From Bursaphelenchus xylophilus (Eukaryota > Nematoda > Chromadorea > Rhabditida > Aphelenchoididae): a DNA stretch of 64,000 nucleotides. Made by a program: the position numbers and the translations under genes. A model generated the notes under the pieces. That model saw nothing but the letters and a program-made list of their open reading frames with translations. It did no database searches and had not been told where the DNA came from. The stretch is taken from assembly GCA_904066235.2 (NCBI GenBank), contig CAJFCV020000005.1, forward strand, positions 7,125,501 to 7,189,500, written 5' to 3'. This document shows positions 1-9,752 of the stretch, in pieces (the first letter of the stretch is position 1; the number at the start of each line of letters is the position of its first letter).

Positions 1-2662
1 ATCCTTACTGAAAGAAGCCATAAGACAGGAACCTCGAGATCCCGATCCATATCAACAAATGGCTGATATTTATTTGGACCTTGGAGATGAGATCAAAAGC
101 CTCGAATTCCGGTTGCTGGCCTGTCACCTAAATCAACAACGAACCAATGCTGCTGAATGGGCTGAAGTTGGAGAAACCGCGGTCAGATTGGGGAGGATGG
201 AAGTTGCTGCCGCTTGTTATGGGAATGGTAAATACTGTTGCCATTTTTATTACTTGTTTTTAGCTATTCGAAATGAACCGAGTAATTGGATTTACTATGA
301 AAAACGAATTGAGCTCCTCGAAACCTTAGGCATCACCAAGTTTGCGATGAAAATACGACTTCAAGCCGCTCAATCGGTCGATTGTCAGACGTCGAATGTG
401 GATTTTGATTGGATGCAAAAATTGATTCAAACAGTAAGTGTAATGTTTTTGATATGCTATTGTTGTTTAGGCGGCTGAGTATTACATCGACTGCTTGGAT
501 GAGGAAAAAGCCACTGAAGCTCTAAAGATATTCTTGTTGAGATGCCATGAATTCGGAAGAATGGCTGATGTTCAACATTTGGCTTTACTCGGTAAGATTA
601 TTTTTTGTTGATTTTTATGATTTTAGGTATGTGGATGGGCAGGAAGAAGTATGACGAGTGTGTGAAATCTGTTTTGGCGCTGTGTGCAGACATCAAAGCG
701 CTTGATGCTGATGGAAAAACTTTTATAAAGGTAAAGATGGATGAACATTAAAAGAACGTTTTTTCAGATCACAGTAAGCCACAAAGGGTACACATTCACC
801 CCAGCTGATTGTCTCAGCCAAATCCACGCAATCGAAGTCCCTGATACCTTCAACACTCTTATCCTGGCCAAATTAATTGTCTGTTTGCAACATCTCGGAT
901 ACCTCAAACCCATTCCATCTTTGTTGGACGTTCTGTTGGCTCGCGCTGTTCATCAAGAAGATGAGATTGTTGCCTGTATTGAGATCGGAAAGACGTTCCA
1001 TCAACTGGAATACTTCAATAACGGTGTATTATTTATGGAAAGGCTAGTTCAAATGGACCTTTTTGCTCATCACCCGGAGGTTTTGCATCTCTGCGGTCTT
1101 TTCGAACAAGCAAGGAACAATTTGGATAAGGCGTTGGAGTATTATCGGGATGTCCTGGAGATTCAGCCGAACTTTGTCAACGCGCGGATCAATTTATCGA
1201 CCGTTTTACAAAAATTGGGACGATCTGAGGAAGCCCTGCAGGCATTAATGGATTATGATCTGGATTTGTGCACACAATTACCGGTATGTTGAGGAGATAT
1301 TACTTTTTTTGGACAAAATATTTTTTTAAATTTAGGACGAAAGGTTGTTAATCCGGCAAGCCGATGTTCTGAAGGGCCACAAACAAGTAGAACAATACAT
1401 CAGATGTCTGCGAATGTTACTCATCCCTTATTTTTACCCAATCTACAAGTTTCAAAACTTTACAAAAAGATCGAGGACAAAATTAGGTAATTTTTCTTCT
1501 ATTTGTATCGTATATATGACGCGAAAACCTTTTAACCTCACATATTTAAGTGCATTGTTCAACCCTCTACCGCACAATGATCGAAGCCATGAGAGGAACA
1601 CAGATCGAGCGTCTTATCAAACGTCTGGGGGCTATTGCTTATTCAGAAGAACGGCAAGACGGATCTCTCGGCCAAACAGAACTCCACGATTATTGTCTGA
1701 TGCTGGTTGAAGCTTTTCATGAGACTGGAAGGTACATAGAGATGGCTGAGATTGTTTATCTGGCGAATATGCAACCAGAACTACAGAAGTCAACCATTAC
1801 CACCTTCATGAACTTGGTCTTGTACTCATCTTTGAAGGCGAAACATTATGGAGTGGCCTTTGAATACCTCAGAAACCTCTATGCAAATATGCCGGTGGGT
1901 TTTTAGGCGATTAAAAAAGTGAATTTGACGTTTATTATTTTGTATCATGCATGATTATAGGCGAAAGTTCAAAAACTCGAATTTGAAGATAAAATAAACT
2001 ATCAGGAGCGTATTTATAACGCAATGAATTACGTCTTTGTGAGAGACCAGAATATTGCGTATCATCGGTTTATAATGAGAGCGGAAGCCAAATTCCCAGA
2101 AGAGGAACAACTTCAGATGATATCAGGGAACAATTCGTTGGTGACTGGCTCTTATCGACACGCCCTAAGTGAATATCTCAAGTTATGGGTGAAGAATCCT
2201 GAAGATCCAATGGCGTGTTTGTTGGTTGGGCTTACTTTTGTACATATGTCTTGCAAAAAGGATATCAGCAGTAGGCAAATGCTACTGGTTAGAGTGAGTT
2301 GTTGGTTCTTGAGACCTACAGGATACACTGACTACTGATTTACACCTATAAAACAAATTTAGGGAATGGCGTTCATGTCCAAGTACCAGAAATTCCGTGG
2401 CGGTCCGAATCAAGAGACCATGTACAACATGGCCCGGATGTTGCATCAAGTGGGCATCCTCGCCGGAGCAATTTATTTCTACGAAAAGGTGTTGCATGAG
2501 ACAGAAGCACCGATAATCCAAACAGATTTCGGTGAAGTCGAAACGGGTCACAAGTACGACCTCAAGAGACTGGCCGCCCATAATTTGGCCTTGATCTACG
2601 AAACAAGCGGCAATCTTCCGATGGCTAGACACATTCTGGAGACATTTTGTGTCATCGAATGA
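1..2662 (+). CDS. GTF3C3: TFIIIC subunit 3-like TPR protein, 5' end missing
   Basis: This is the 3' part of the TPR-rich subunit of the RNA polymerase III factor TFIIIC (GTF3C3 in vertebrates, Tfc4 in yeast), which bridges the A-box-binding part of TFIIIC to TFIIIB. The frame is already open at base 2 and runs through about nine exons to a TGA at 2660-2662. Tetratricopeptide repeats are visible throughout, for example KALEYYRDVLEIQPNFVNAR near 1130 and the last repeats ending NLALIYETSGNLPMARHILE. The C-terminal exon (2364-2662) carries the family-like stretch MSKYQKFRGGPNQETMYNMA. The upstream frame before the first ATG (59) also encodes a TPR helix (LLKEAIRQEPRDPDPYQQ), so 59 is not the true start and the N-terminal part lies outside the window. 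Introns are short. The gene converges on the next minus-strand gene with 69 bp between stops. Confidence 0.88.
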
Positions 2663-2685
2663 TCTCTTTATATTGTTGATTTATA

Positions 2686-2691
2686 AATAAA
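2686..2691 (+). terminator. Poly(A) signal of the GTF3C3-like gene
   Basis: A perfect AATAAA begins 24 bases after the TGA of the TFIIIC subunit gene, the right place for a nematode poly(A) signal. The facing gene stops at 2732, so the two 3' ends share under 70 bp. Confidence 0.6.
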
Positions 2692-2731
2692 AGCGATAAC
2701 AACATGATTTAAAAATGAAGATCTATACTTG

Positions 2732-4939
2732 TTAGTTCATAGAGCTCAGAGCGGCGGCGTACCTTTTGATCTGCTCCAATTCGAGACGAACCTTGGCCAA
2801 ATGATTATCCATGACTCCTATCAGTCTCTCGTGTTTCTTGTTCAGAAATTCTTGGCGTTTTTGTGTTTCCGAAGACTTCTTGTCGGGATGGTCAATTATT
2901 TGAAAACCGGATGAACTCTGAAAACAATTCGTGGTCATCATCATTGAAAATGATTCCAGAAATGTAAAGTTTTAATATCTCACCTTTTCCAACGTGCCAT
3001 TGCTACTAGCAGAACTCACGCTGAGGTTGCACTGTGCAGTCATAAACGAGTCATCGAGGGTATCATAAGTCAGAATGGTCGAATTGAATTGGGATGCACT
3101 TGTGTTTGGACTCACAGTGACCTGCATCTAATAAAAGATCACAATCAATTCTAAGTCAATCTAAACTTACATGTTTTATGATTCCCTTGACCCTCACGAC
3201 ATGTTCATTCTCTTTGAACTCGTCTTTGATTCCACTCACAATCTCTTCAGCTGCTAATTTGTCGCCTTTGACCAACAAGACTTCCGCCCTGATTAATTTT
3301 ACTTTGAATTCCAGAAGATCATCATCAATAATATTTGGGGAGTGACTTTTTATGACCGGGAAGAAGCTGGAGGGTTGTTCGGAATAGGGTTGATTGGTCA
3401 CCGCAGAGATGGCGACTTGCCAATACCGATCGAACAACGTGATATAGGCGTTGGTTTCCTCTGGAGTCGACGCTTTCTTCGCCTTTTCTCCCAAATATAC
3501 AGTCGAATTCACAAGTCCGATCTTATCCGAGATATAGACAACATCCATTCGGACCTCTTCCAAGGCTGTCGTAAAGTGAATCTCATCTGTTTTTTGGATT
3601 CTAAACACAAATTAACCAAATAAAATGGGATTTACTTCTTTTTCGAGTCGCCATCACAAATATTATTGAGGATATTCCATAATCTGATTACTTGTTTGTG
3701 AAGTAATGGATAGAAATGGGAAGGAAGATGAACTCCTTTTCCATGTAACACCGAATTGTTCAGACTTCTGTGGAAATGATCCGAGAGCCGGAATATCAAC
3801 AACTAAAACATTTCCTACTATATAAACAATAACTTTGTACTTACCTTCAGATCCAAAATCGAAAAATTCCTCATATCAAACCCCATATTCAGGTCCCCGG
3901 GGAGCTTTTGGATATTTCCGACTCCGTCGAGGAAGTCATCTAAAGCGTGAAACAATATAACAATTGGACTTACCTTTGTGGATTGGCTGAATGTTATACA
4001 TGATCCATAAGAATCGGTTAAGGAATGACTTGTATTTTCGGGCATTCCAGATTTCTGGTAACAATTTGAGACAATCGACGGACGGAAGACTAAACTTCTC
4101 GGAGAGATCAGCAACATCTGAGATTATAAATGATTTGTCGTTGTTGGTAGGATAGAATTGGGACTTGTTGAAGAATGCACTCCTCATTACCTTCGAGACA
4201 AGCTGAAAGGCATTATCCATCAAGTATAATATAACTTACATCCTCGCTTTTGATGAAATCTCTGAGAACTTTTTGTCCACCGATGTATTTGAGATTTCCA
4301 TTGATGAGTAATACTAATTCCAGCAAATTCAGCCTCTCAGCGACGGTTTTAAGATCTGCCACTGCCTTGCCATTTGTAAGATGATGCAATCCAAAGGCGT
4401 AACACGTAACAACAATGCAAAGATGGGTCTGATCAACGGTTTCAGCATTCTAAAGATGGAATTAAGAATAAAAAAAAATCATAAACTCACTGTTCTCAGT
4501 AAAGTAGCTAAATGATAATCACCGAGTCTGTAGTAAAAACAAGATTTGGCATACGACTGAAAACTGATCAAAGATTTCGTCTTCTCAAGTGTTGTGGAAA
4601 GTCCGATTAGATAATCGAACCGGGTTAAACATTGCTTGGCTCGTTCCGTATCAAAGAACACAAAACAACCGTTAAATTGATGAAGAAGAGAGGCGTTCAG
4701 AAGAGCAACTTGAGATCGGAAGGATGGCTCGCATAATTTGTCATTGGTATCCTAAAGGAAATAAAAAAATAAGAGGATAACTTACAATGTAACTCTGAAG
4801 ACCGCGATTCAATGACAGGAAATCGCTATAATCGTCATGAAGAAGGTCGTCCTCAGCCGTTTTATTCCATTTCTTTATCAATTCCTGAAATGAGCAATAG
4901 TGTAATATAACACAATTGTAAACTTACTTCTTTTGTCAT
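2732..4939 (-). CDS. Unrecognised helical protein with C-terminal coiled coil
   Basis: I do not recognise this family. About nine exons join into a protein of roughly 600 residues starting MTKEELIKKWNKTAEDD (ATG at 4937-4939) and ending KRYAAALSSMN before TAA at 2732-2734. Most of it looks like packed alpha helices with aliphatic/aromatic patterning (for example NAYITLFDRYWQVAISA around 3430, and KLIRAEVLLVKGDKLAAEEI, which reads like a TPR hairpin). A Ser/Thr-rich linker (about 2985-3125) precedes a charged C-terminal segment (QKRQEFLNKKHERLIGVMDN, then LAKVRLELEQIKR) with strong coiled-coil character. There is no signal peptide and no membrane segment. It shares a 213-bp divergent promoter with TAF11 and converges on a TFIIIC subunit gene. 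A nuclear scaffold role would fit the neighbourhood, but that is only a guess. Confidence 0.7.
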
Positions 4940-5152
4940 CCTTCCAGCCCACTATATTCCTTTACTTTAGGGCTGAAACGCTTTCGAACAGTTTCCTCCG
5001 TACAATTATTTCGAAAAAAAACGCCGTAAAAAATGAAAAAAAACGCAATGTCAAAAGACGAACTGCCACATTGATTGATAAAATTATTTTTGGAAATTTT
5101 TGTGAACATTTCTAGCTATTCTTGTGCGCTCACTGTAGAAACAAATACGGAT
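4940..5152. promoter_or_regulatory. Short divergent promoter, unknown gene / TAF11
   Basis: The start codons of the minus-strand unknown gene (4939) and TAF11 (5153) are only 213 bp apart, so both promoters must lie here. The stretch is A-rich around 5005-5050. An acceptor-like ATTTCTAG ends at 5115, 37 bases before the TAF11 ATG, and could be a trans-splice site. No TATA box is obvious. Confidence 0.4.
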
Positions 5153-5924
5153 ATGGATGACGATAAGAGTAACAGCATGCCGGCGGATGATTTCCACGCG
5201 GCTTTGTCCATGCTGGACGATCCGCTGCTTGATGCCGGACCGGTAACTATTCTTTATTTTTTTTTATTGTGTTTAGAACGTTTCTTTCAAGTTCTATTCG
5301 TTTAGAGCACTGCAGACATCCCAGCTGAAGGGCTTATACCATCGGAAATCAGTCTCTCAGATGAACCGTCCACTTCGAAAGCAACGGACGACGACTTTGC
5401 TGTTCCGAAACTTCCAAAGAAACCCAAACGTGCGGAAGAAGAGAAGGATAAGGTATCAACTCCGGAAGATAGCGATGACGAGCCGGAGATCACATCCGAA
5501 GCCAAAGAGGACGAGGCCCATCGGTTGAAAATGCAGGTTGTTTTGTCCAACTTCAGTCAAGAACAACTTGAGCGCTATGAGGCGATGAGAAGAGCCAGTT
5601 TCCCAAAGAGTGTGATCAAAAGAGTAGGCCAATGTTTTATATTTTCTACTAATAATTTTAGCTCTGTCATCAATATACTGGGGTCCCTATCAGTCAAAAT
5701 GTAACCATCGCCATCGCTGGAATGGCCAAGGTCTTTGTTGGTGAACTTATTGAAGAAGGTAGGTAACTTTATATATTTTGTTTCTATTTTTAGCGTTGGA
5801 TGTGAAGCAATCTCTCGGTGATACTGGACCTTTATCTCCAAGACATTTGAATCTGGCGTACTCTCAGTTAGAGGCAGAAGGGAAGCTGTTTCCCATCAAA
5901 CCTCGAAAGAACCCCTTGTTATGA
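5153..5924 (+). CDS. taf-11: TFIID subunit TAF11
   Basis: Encodes TAF11, the histone-fold subunit of TFIID that pairs with TAF13 and contacts TFIIA and TBP at core promoters. Four exons (5153-5242, 5306-5623, 5662-5758, 5794-5924) join in phase to 211 residues. The first half is acidic and low in complexity. The C-terminal half is the TAFII28 histone fold: QVVLSNFSQEQLERYEAMRR, RASFPKSVIKRL, then the alpha2/alpha3 part with IAIAGMAKVFVGELIEEA and the closing LSPRHLNLAYSQLE. The ATG at 5153 was chosen over an in-frame upstream ATG at 5075 because the extra residues (MIKLFLEIFVNISS) look untranslated and an acceptor-like TTTCTAG lies between the two. The gene ends 46 bp from the stop of the facing PTR gene. 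Confidence 0.9.
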
Positions 5925-5970
5925 ATAATATCAACTGTAAAGTATAAAGAGGCTTAAATTATTATGTAAG

Positions 5971-8900
5971 TTACTTTTTATTGAATAAAAAAGCTTCGAG
6001 CTTATTGATTACATTGAGAAGTACCGGAATGTAGATTAGAGCATGCGTTATACCTAAATCATCATCTAGTATAACATAATTGAATCTTACCAAAAGAGAT
6101 CACTAAAAATATGGTTTTGAAGCATGTTCGGACTATATAACTATTGATAGTTCCGAGGACGATAACCCCGAAAAAGACGGACGTTGTTCCTTGCGATATT
6201 GGCCATCCAACGGTCCCCAGCGCAGTTTTTAACCGGTTATCCGGGGAGCTTAAGGATGGTTTATATGATTTTTAACTTACACTTGTCCCCCTTGCTCGTT
6301 AAATGCATAGACAACGTGAGCTGCGAAGTCCACACTGAATCCAACACTCATGGCGATCGTTATCATCGAAGTCGCATCTAATTTTACATCCCAGAAATCT
6401 ATAAAGCCCAAAACTCCAAAGCCAACGGACAAGATGCTCGTCCCAATCACCAGACCACACTTAACCTCAGGCATAAATAACAGAGAGATGGCGACCATGA
6501 CCCCTAAAACATTCCATAATTTACACCGAGATGTGCACCATGACATACCAACAGATATGTACAAATCTTGCATAGTCTGAGTCCACATAGTGTCCAATTG
6601 ATCGGCGAGGTTCCAGATTGGGGTGAACGAAGTCAGTTTGTATTCAGGATGTCTATTACAGACGTCCCGAATAATTTTGGCGCATTCCGAGATCTGAGTT
6701 TCATTTTCGAAAGGATTCATTTGAATGGTCAAACGAAAGGCCTTATTTGGTATGTAATCGTAAGAAAACTTGTCCGACGACATCAGGAAGGGAGTTATGT
6801 CCTGATCAAAGGTCTAAACTTCTCTTAAATATATTAACAACAATTTTTCTGACCTCTTTGTCCAGATCAATATCGTCGAATGACTCAAATCCCAAATTTT
6901 CCAGATATTTTTGATACTCGAACAGCCAAAACGAAGTGTGACTTCGATTTCTGGCGCATTTGTTGCTCTCAAATTCCTCTAGAATGTTCAAAAAGTGACG
7001 CCGTTGGGTGTGATTTCCCAAATTTGGAGGATTCATGACCAATAAATCGAATTCGGAGGCGTCTGTCTCGAAATATTTTTGGCGGAGCTCCAAGAACTTG
7101 GTCGCACTTTCATTTTCCGAGACAATGTTGGTTACCTGGGATTGTTAATTGTATTTTGGAGAGTAATCTCACATTGAATCCGATCTTGAGACTCTCCAAA
7201 CCAATGGCGGTTAATGTAATGTAGACGATGTATGAAATTAGCACTAGTATTTGAATCCAAGGCTTTGTTAGGACACTTCCAAACTTCTCTCCGAACATTA
7301 TTTGATACCAAACTTTCTTATGTTTCTGGGGGATCTCGCCATTTCCAGTGTTAAAGGTCCGGTCAAATAAGGATACTGTAATACACTTATAGATAAATAA
7401 TTAAAAGAATTGATGTCAATTCTCCAAATCAAAGCGTCGTATCTCTTCCTTGTCAAACTTCCCTTACATTTTTTACTGTATTCTTTGGTTTTGACGTAAA
7501 AAACGGAATTTCTTTTCTCTCTTTCCCAGCCTCCAAGGATGGCCAAAGAAGCCGAAAACAAAGTCATTGTGTAGAGATAGATGAATATAATAGCCACGCA
7601 GGAGTAATAACAAAAGTATTTGACTGCCGGCAGAGGCGCGATCGATCCAATCAGGAATGCCAGAGTGTCCGTGATGGAGGTAATTGTAATGGAACTGGCG
7701 GCATGGCCGAGACACTGCGATAAGCGAGTTTTCACATTGTCTGCGGGGTTGGTACTGTGCCAGGAAGAGAGTAGAAGGAAGGAATCATCAATTCCGATGG
7801 CTAAAACAGGGAAAATTACAGTGTTTTAGCCTGATTGTACCTACTTAAACTGAGAAAAGGCATGACTGAACACATCTCGACGAAAGTAACGTCAAACCAG
7901 AGCAGGACTCCGATAGCAGATGTAATGGCCATCAGAGTTGAGAGGACCCCGATTATTCCCATCAAAGGTTTTGATCGGATCCAATCCAAATAAAGCCCAT
8001 CCGGGGTCTCGAATAAGGTGAAGGTGCAAATCACCGAGAAAACGATGAGAATTGTAAAGGTGATTGAAAATCTAAAGTTATCTCATCACTACTGTATTCA
8101 CGTATACATATATTTCAAAGCCTGTTAAAGTAAAAGTAGGGTGCGTTTATTTCTTTTGCGGAATGACAATTTTGCACAGTGCAATCCACTTATTTGCCGC
8201 ACTGTGCAAATCGAGAAGTTTGTGACTGCACAGTGCAGAAAGACATTTTGGCTTACTTTGGGAGCATCCTGAGGGCATTTTGAGCGAGTTCATCATCAAA
8301 TGTCTCGGAATGGAAGTGATAAACATTGAGGTGTGTTAAATTCAGTTGATCGATCTTTTGCGGCAACTGGTGAATGAATTCTCTAATTTTTTTTTGTAAA
8401 AAATCCAAAAAATCTTACGATGAGAATCTCTTTAATTCCTCGGTCTTCTGTCTCAATTGATAGGCCAGAATCCAAACTTTGGCTTCGGAAACATGACCAT
8501 TTTGGACTTTTACGCCCCCCAAAACAGAGCTCAGATCGATTGGTTCGGTGAGGAATTTGGACGAGAACAGGGGATAGGTCACATTCAGGTGCTTCTAAAT
8601 CATTTTAAAACCCTGATTACGGTATGTTCTCTTGCCTCATCACTCTCGGCAAAGATCTGCGCCAATATTCGAATATGGGTATTCGAAAAGCATTGATTTT
8701 GAAAGTGCAAACAGACATTTTGGTATCTGAAATAACCAAATTTTATATTGTTGTGAAATCTTACTGATACTCATCTCCATTTTTAGTCAAGAAGGTAAAA
8801 TTTTTGACGGCATCAATAATCGAAATCATCTCTAAACTGTTCTCGGCACTCAATACATTCCCATCATCCCTCGCTTTGATAATGAAAAAGATGCCGTTAC

Positions 8901-9542
8901 GTAGCAAAACATCTTTTCCAGGATAGAATTTGTCATCATTTTGGGCCCAAAGTGATTTTACAGCCATTTCTTCGTCAATCCAAGGAGCATCGGAAGGAGA
9001 ATATAAGAAATGGACACCTCGGATAATGTGGAACTTGGAAATACCAGTCGATAAAACGACAGTTACGATAATTGGAGCGATAACGAAGAGTTTCGGGTAG
9101 CTGAATTTGAAGAATTAACAGCAAAAAAATAGATTTTGTATATTGGAAGGGGGTAAATGTAATGCTCAGATTTCGATGAGACTTGGTCAAAATTTAGATT
9201 AGAGCCCTATAAGAAATACTTGATGCTTTATTTGAAAAGAAACAGCCAAAAAATTTTTTTTTTCTGTCCGTCTCTCTTCGTTTTTCATGCTCTCTCGTTT
9301 TAAATTTCGTTTTGAAGGAACGTTAAAATTCTAGCCGAGCTTTAAAATCTTTGATCTAAAGGTTTCAAGGATTAATTTAGAGGCTCGTTAAACATGCACG
9401 TCACTTTTCATCCAAATCGGAGCATCGCATCTTGGGCATTACAGTCAACATTATTTTAGGTGACATGAGCGCCTTACTTAATCAAAAAGTCCACATAATT
9501 CTGCCCGATTGCTGACAACAACCCTTTCAGCGGCGCCCTCAT
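5971..9542 (-). CDS. Patched-related (PTR) sterol-sensing-domain membrane protein
   Basis: A multi-pass membrane protein of the patched-related/PTCHD group, an RND-like family greatly expanded in nematodes and linked to sterol or lipid transport, moulting and cuticle formation. Exon 1 (9478-9542) encodes MRAPLKGLLSAIGQNYVDFL and joins in phase to YPKLFVIAPIIVTVV, the first membrane helix. A large extracellular loop follows. The sterol-sensing domain is clear, with the hallmark AIGIDDSFLLLSSW near 7790 (the GXXXD motif), then SSITITSITDTLAFLIGSIA. The second half repeats the plan, with SMITIAMSVGFSVDFAAHVV near 6330 and the classic final block GWPISQGTTSVFFGV to the TAA at 5971-5973. The ATG lies one base after a TTTAG acceptor-like site. 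One internal intron (8595-8635) appears to be a GC-AG intron. Tail-to-tail with TAF11 and in tandem behind the metalloproteinase. Confidence 0.88.
8105..8254 (-). repeat. PTR intron with three TGCACAGTGCA-type palindromes
   Basis: Within one intron of the PTR gene three copies of the near-palindrome GCACAGTGC (or its complement GCACTGTGC) occur within about 75 bp, near 8174, 8203 and 8226, each extended by A/T on one or both sides. The middle copy reads as the reverse complement of the first, so they can pair with one another. No coding frame runs through them. Confidence 0.6.
9262..9345 (+). repeat. Dispersed repeat, copy 1 (diverged)
   Basis: Reads CTGTCCGTCTCTCTTCG followed by TTTTTCATGCTCTCTCG, related to the copies at about 16395-16505 (reverse), 29540-29625 and 39498-39575. 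It lies in intron 1 of the PTR gene. It is the most diverged of the four. Confidence 0.5.
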
Positions 9543-9553
9543 CCTAAACACTA
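9543..9553 (-). promoter_or_regulatory. Probable trans-splice acceptor before PTR start
   Basis: On the minus strand GTGTTTAG is followed by a single G and then the PTR ATG (9540-9542). A leader of one base with a perfect nematode-type acceptor is most simply read as a spliced-leader addition site. The stop of the upstream same-strand metalloproteinase lies 210 bp away (9753), so a two-gene operon is possible. Confidence 0.55.
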
Positions 9554-9752
9554 CCAGAACTCGGTGACTCGAACGTCTCTTGCATTTGCAATTTAATCGT
9601 AACAACCTTTCTTCTCTGCTTGACCCACATTTACCGTAATTAGCAAAACCCTATGGATTCGCCCAACAATGGAAGAACGGTGATTAGTGTAGTTTAAAAC
9701 GATTTGTTTATACTCTTATAACAATTACATAACAAGTTCGAGGTTTTTTACA

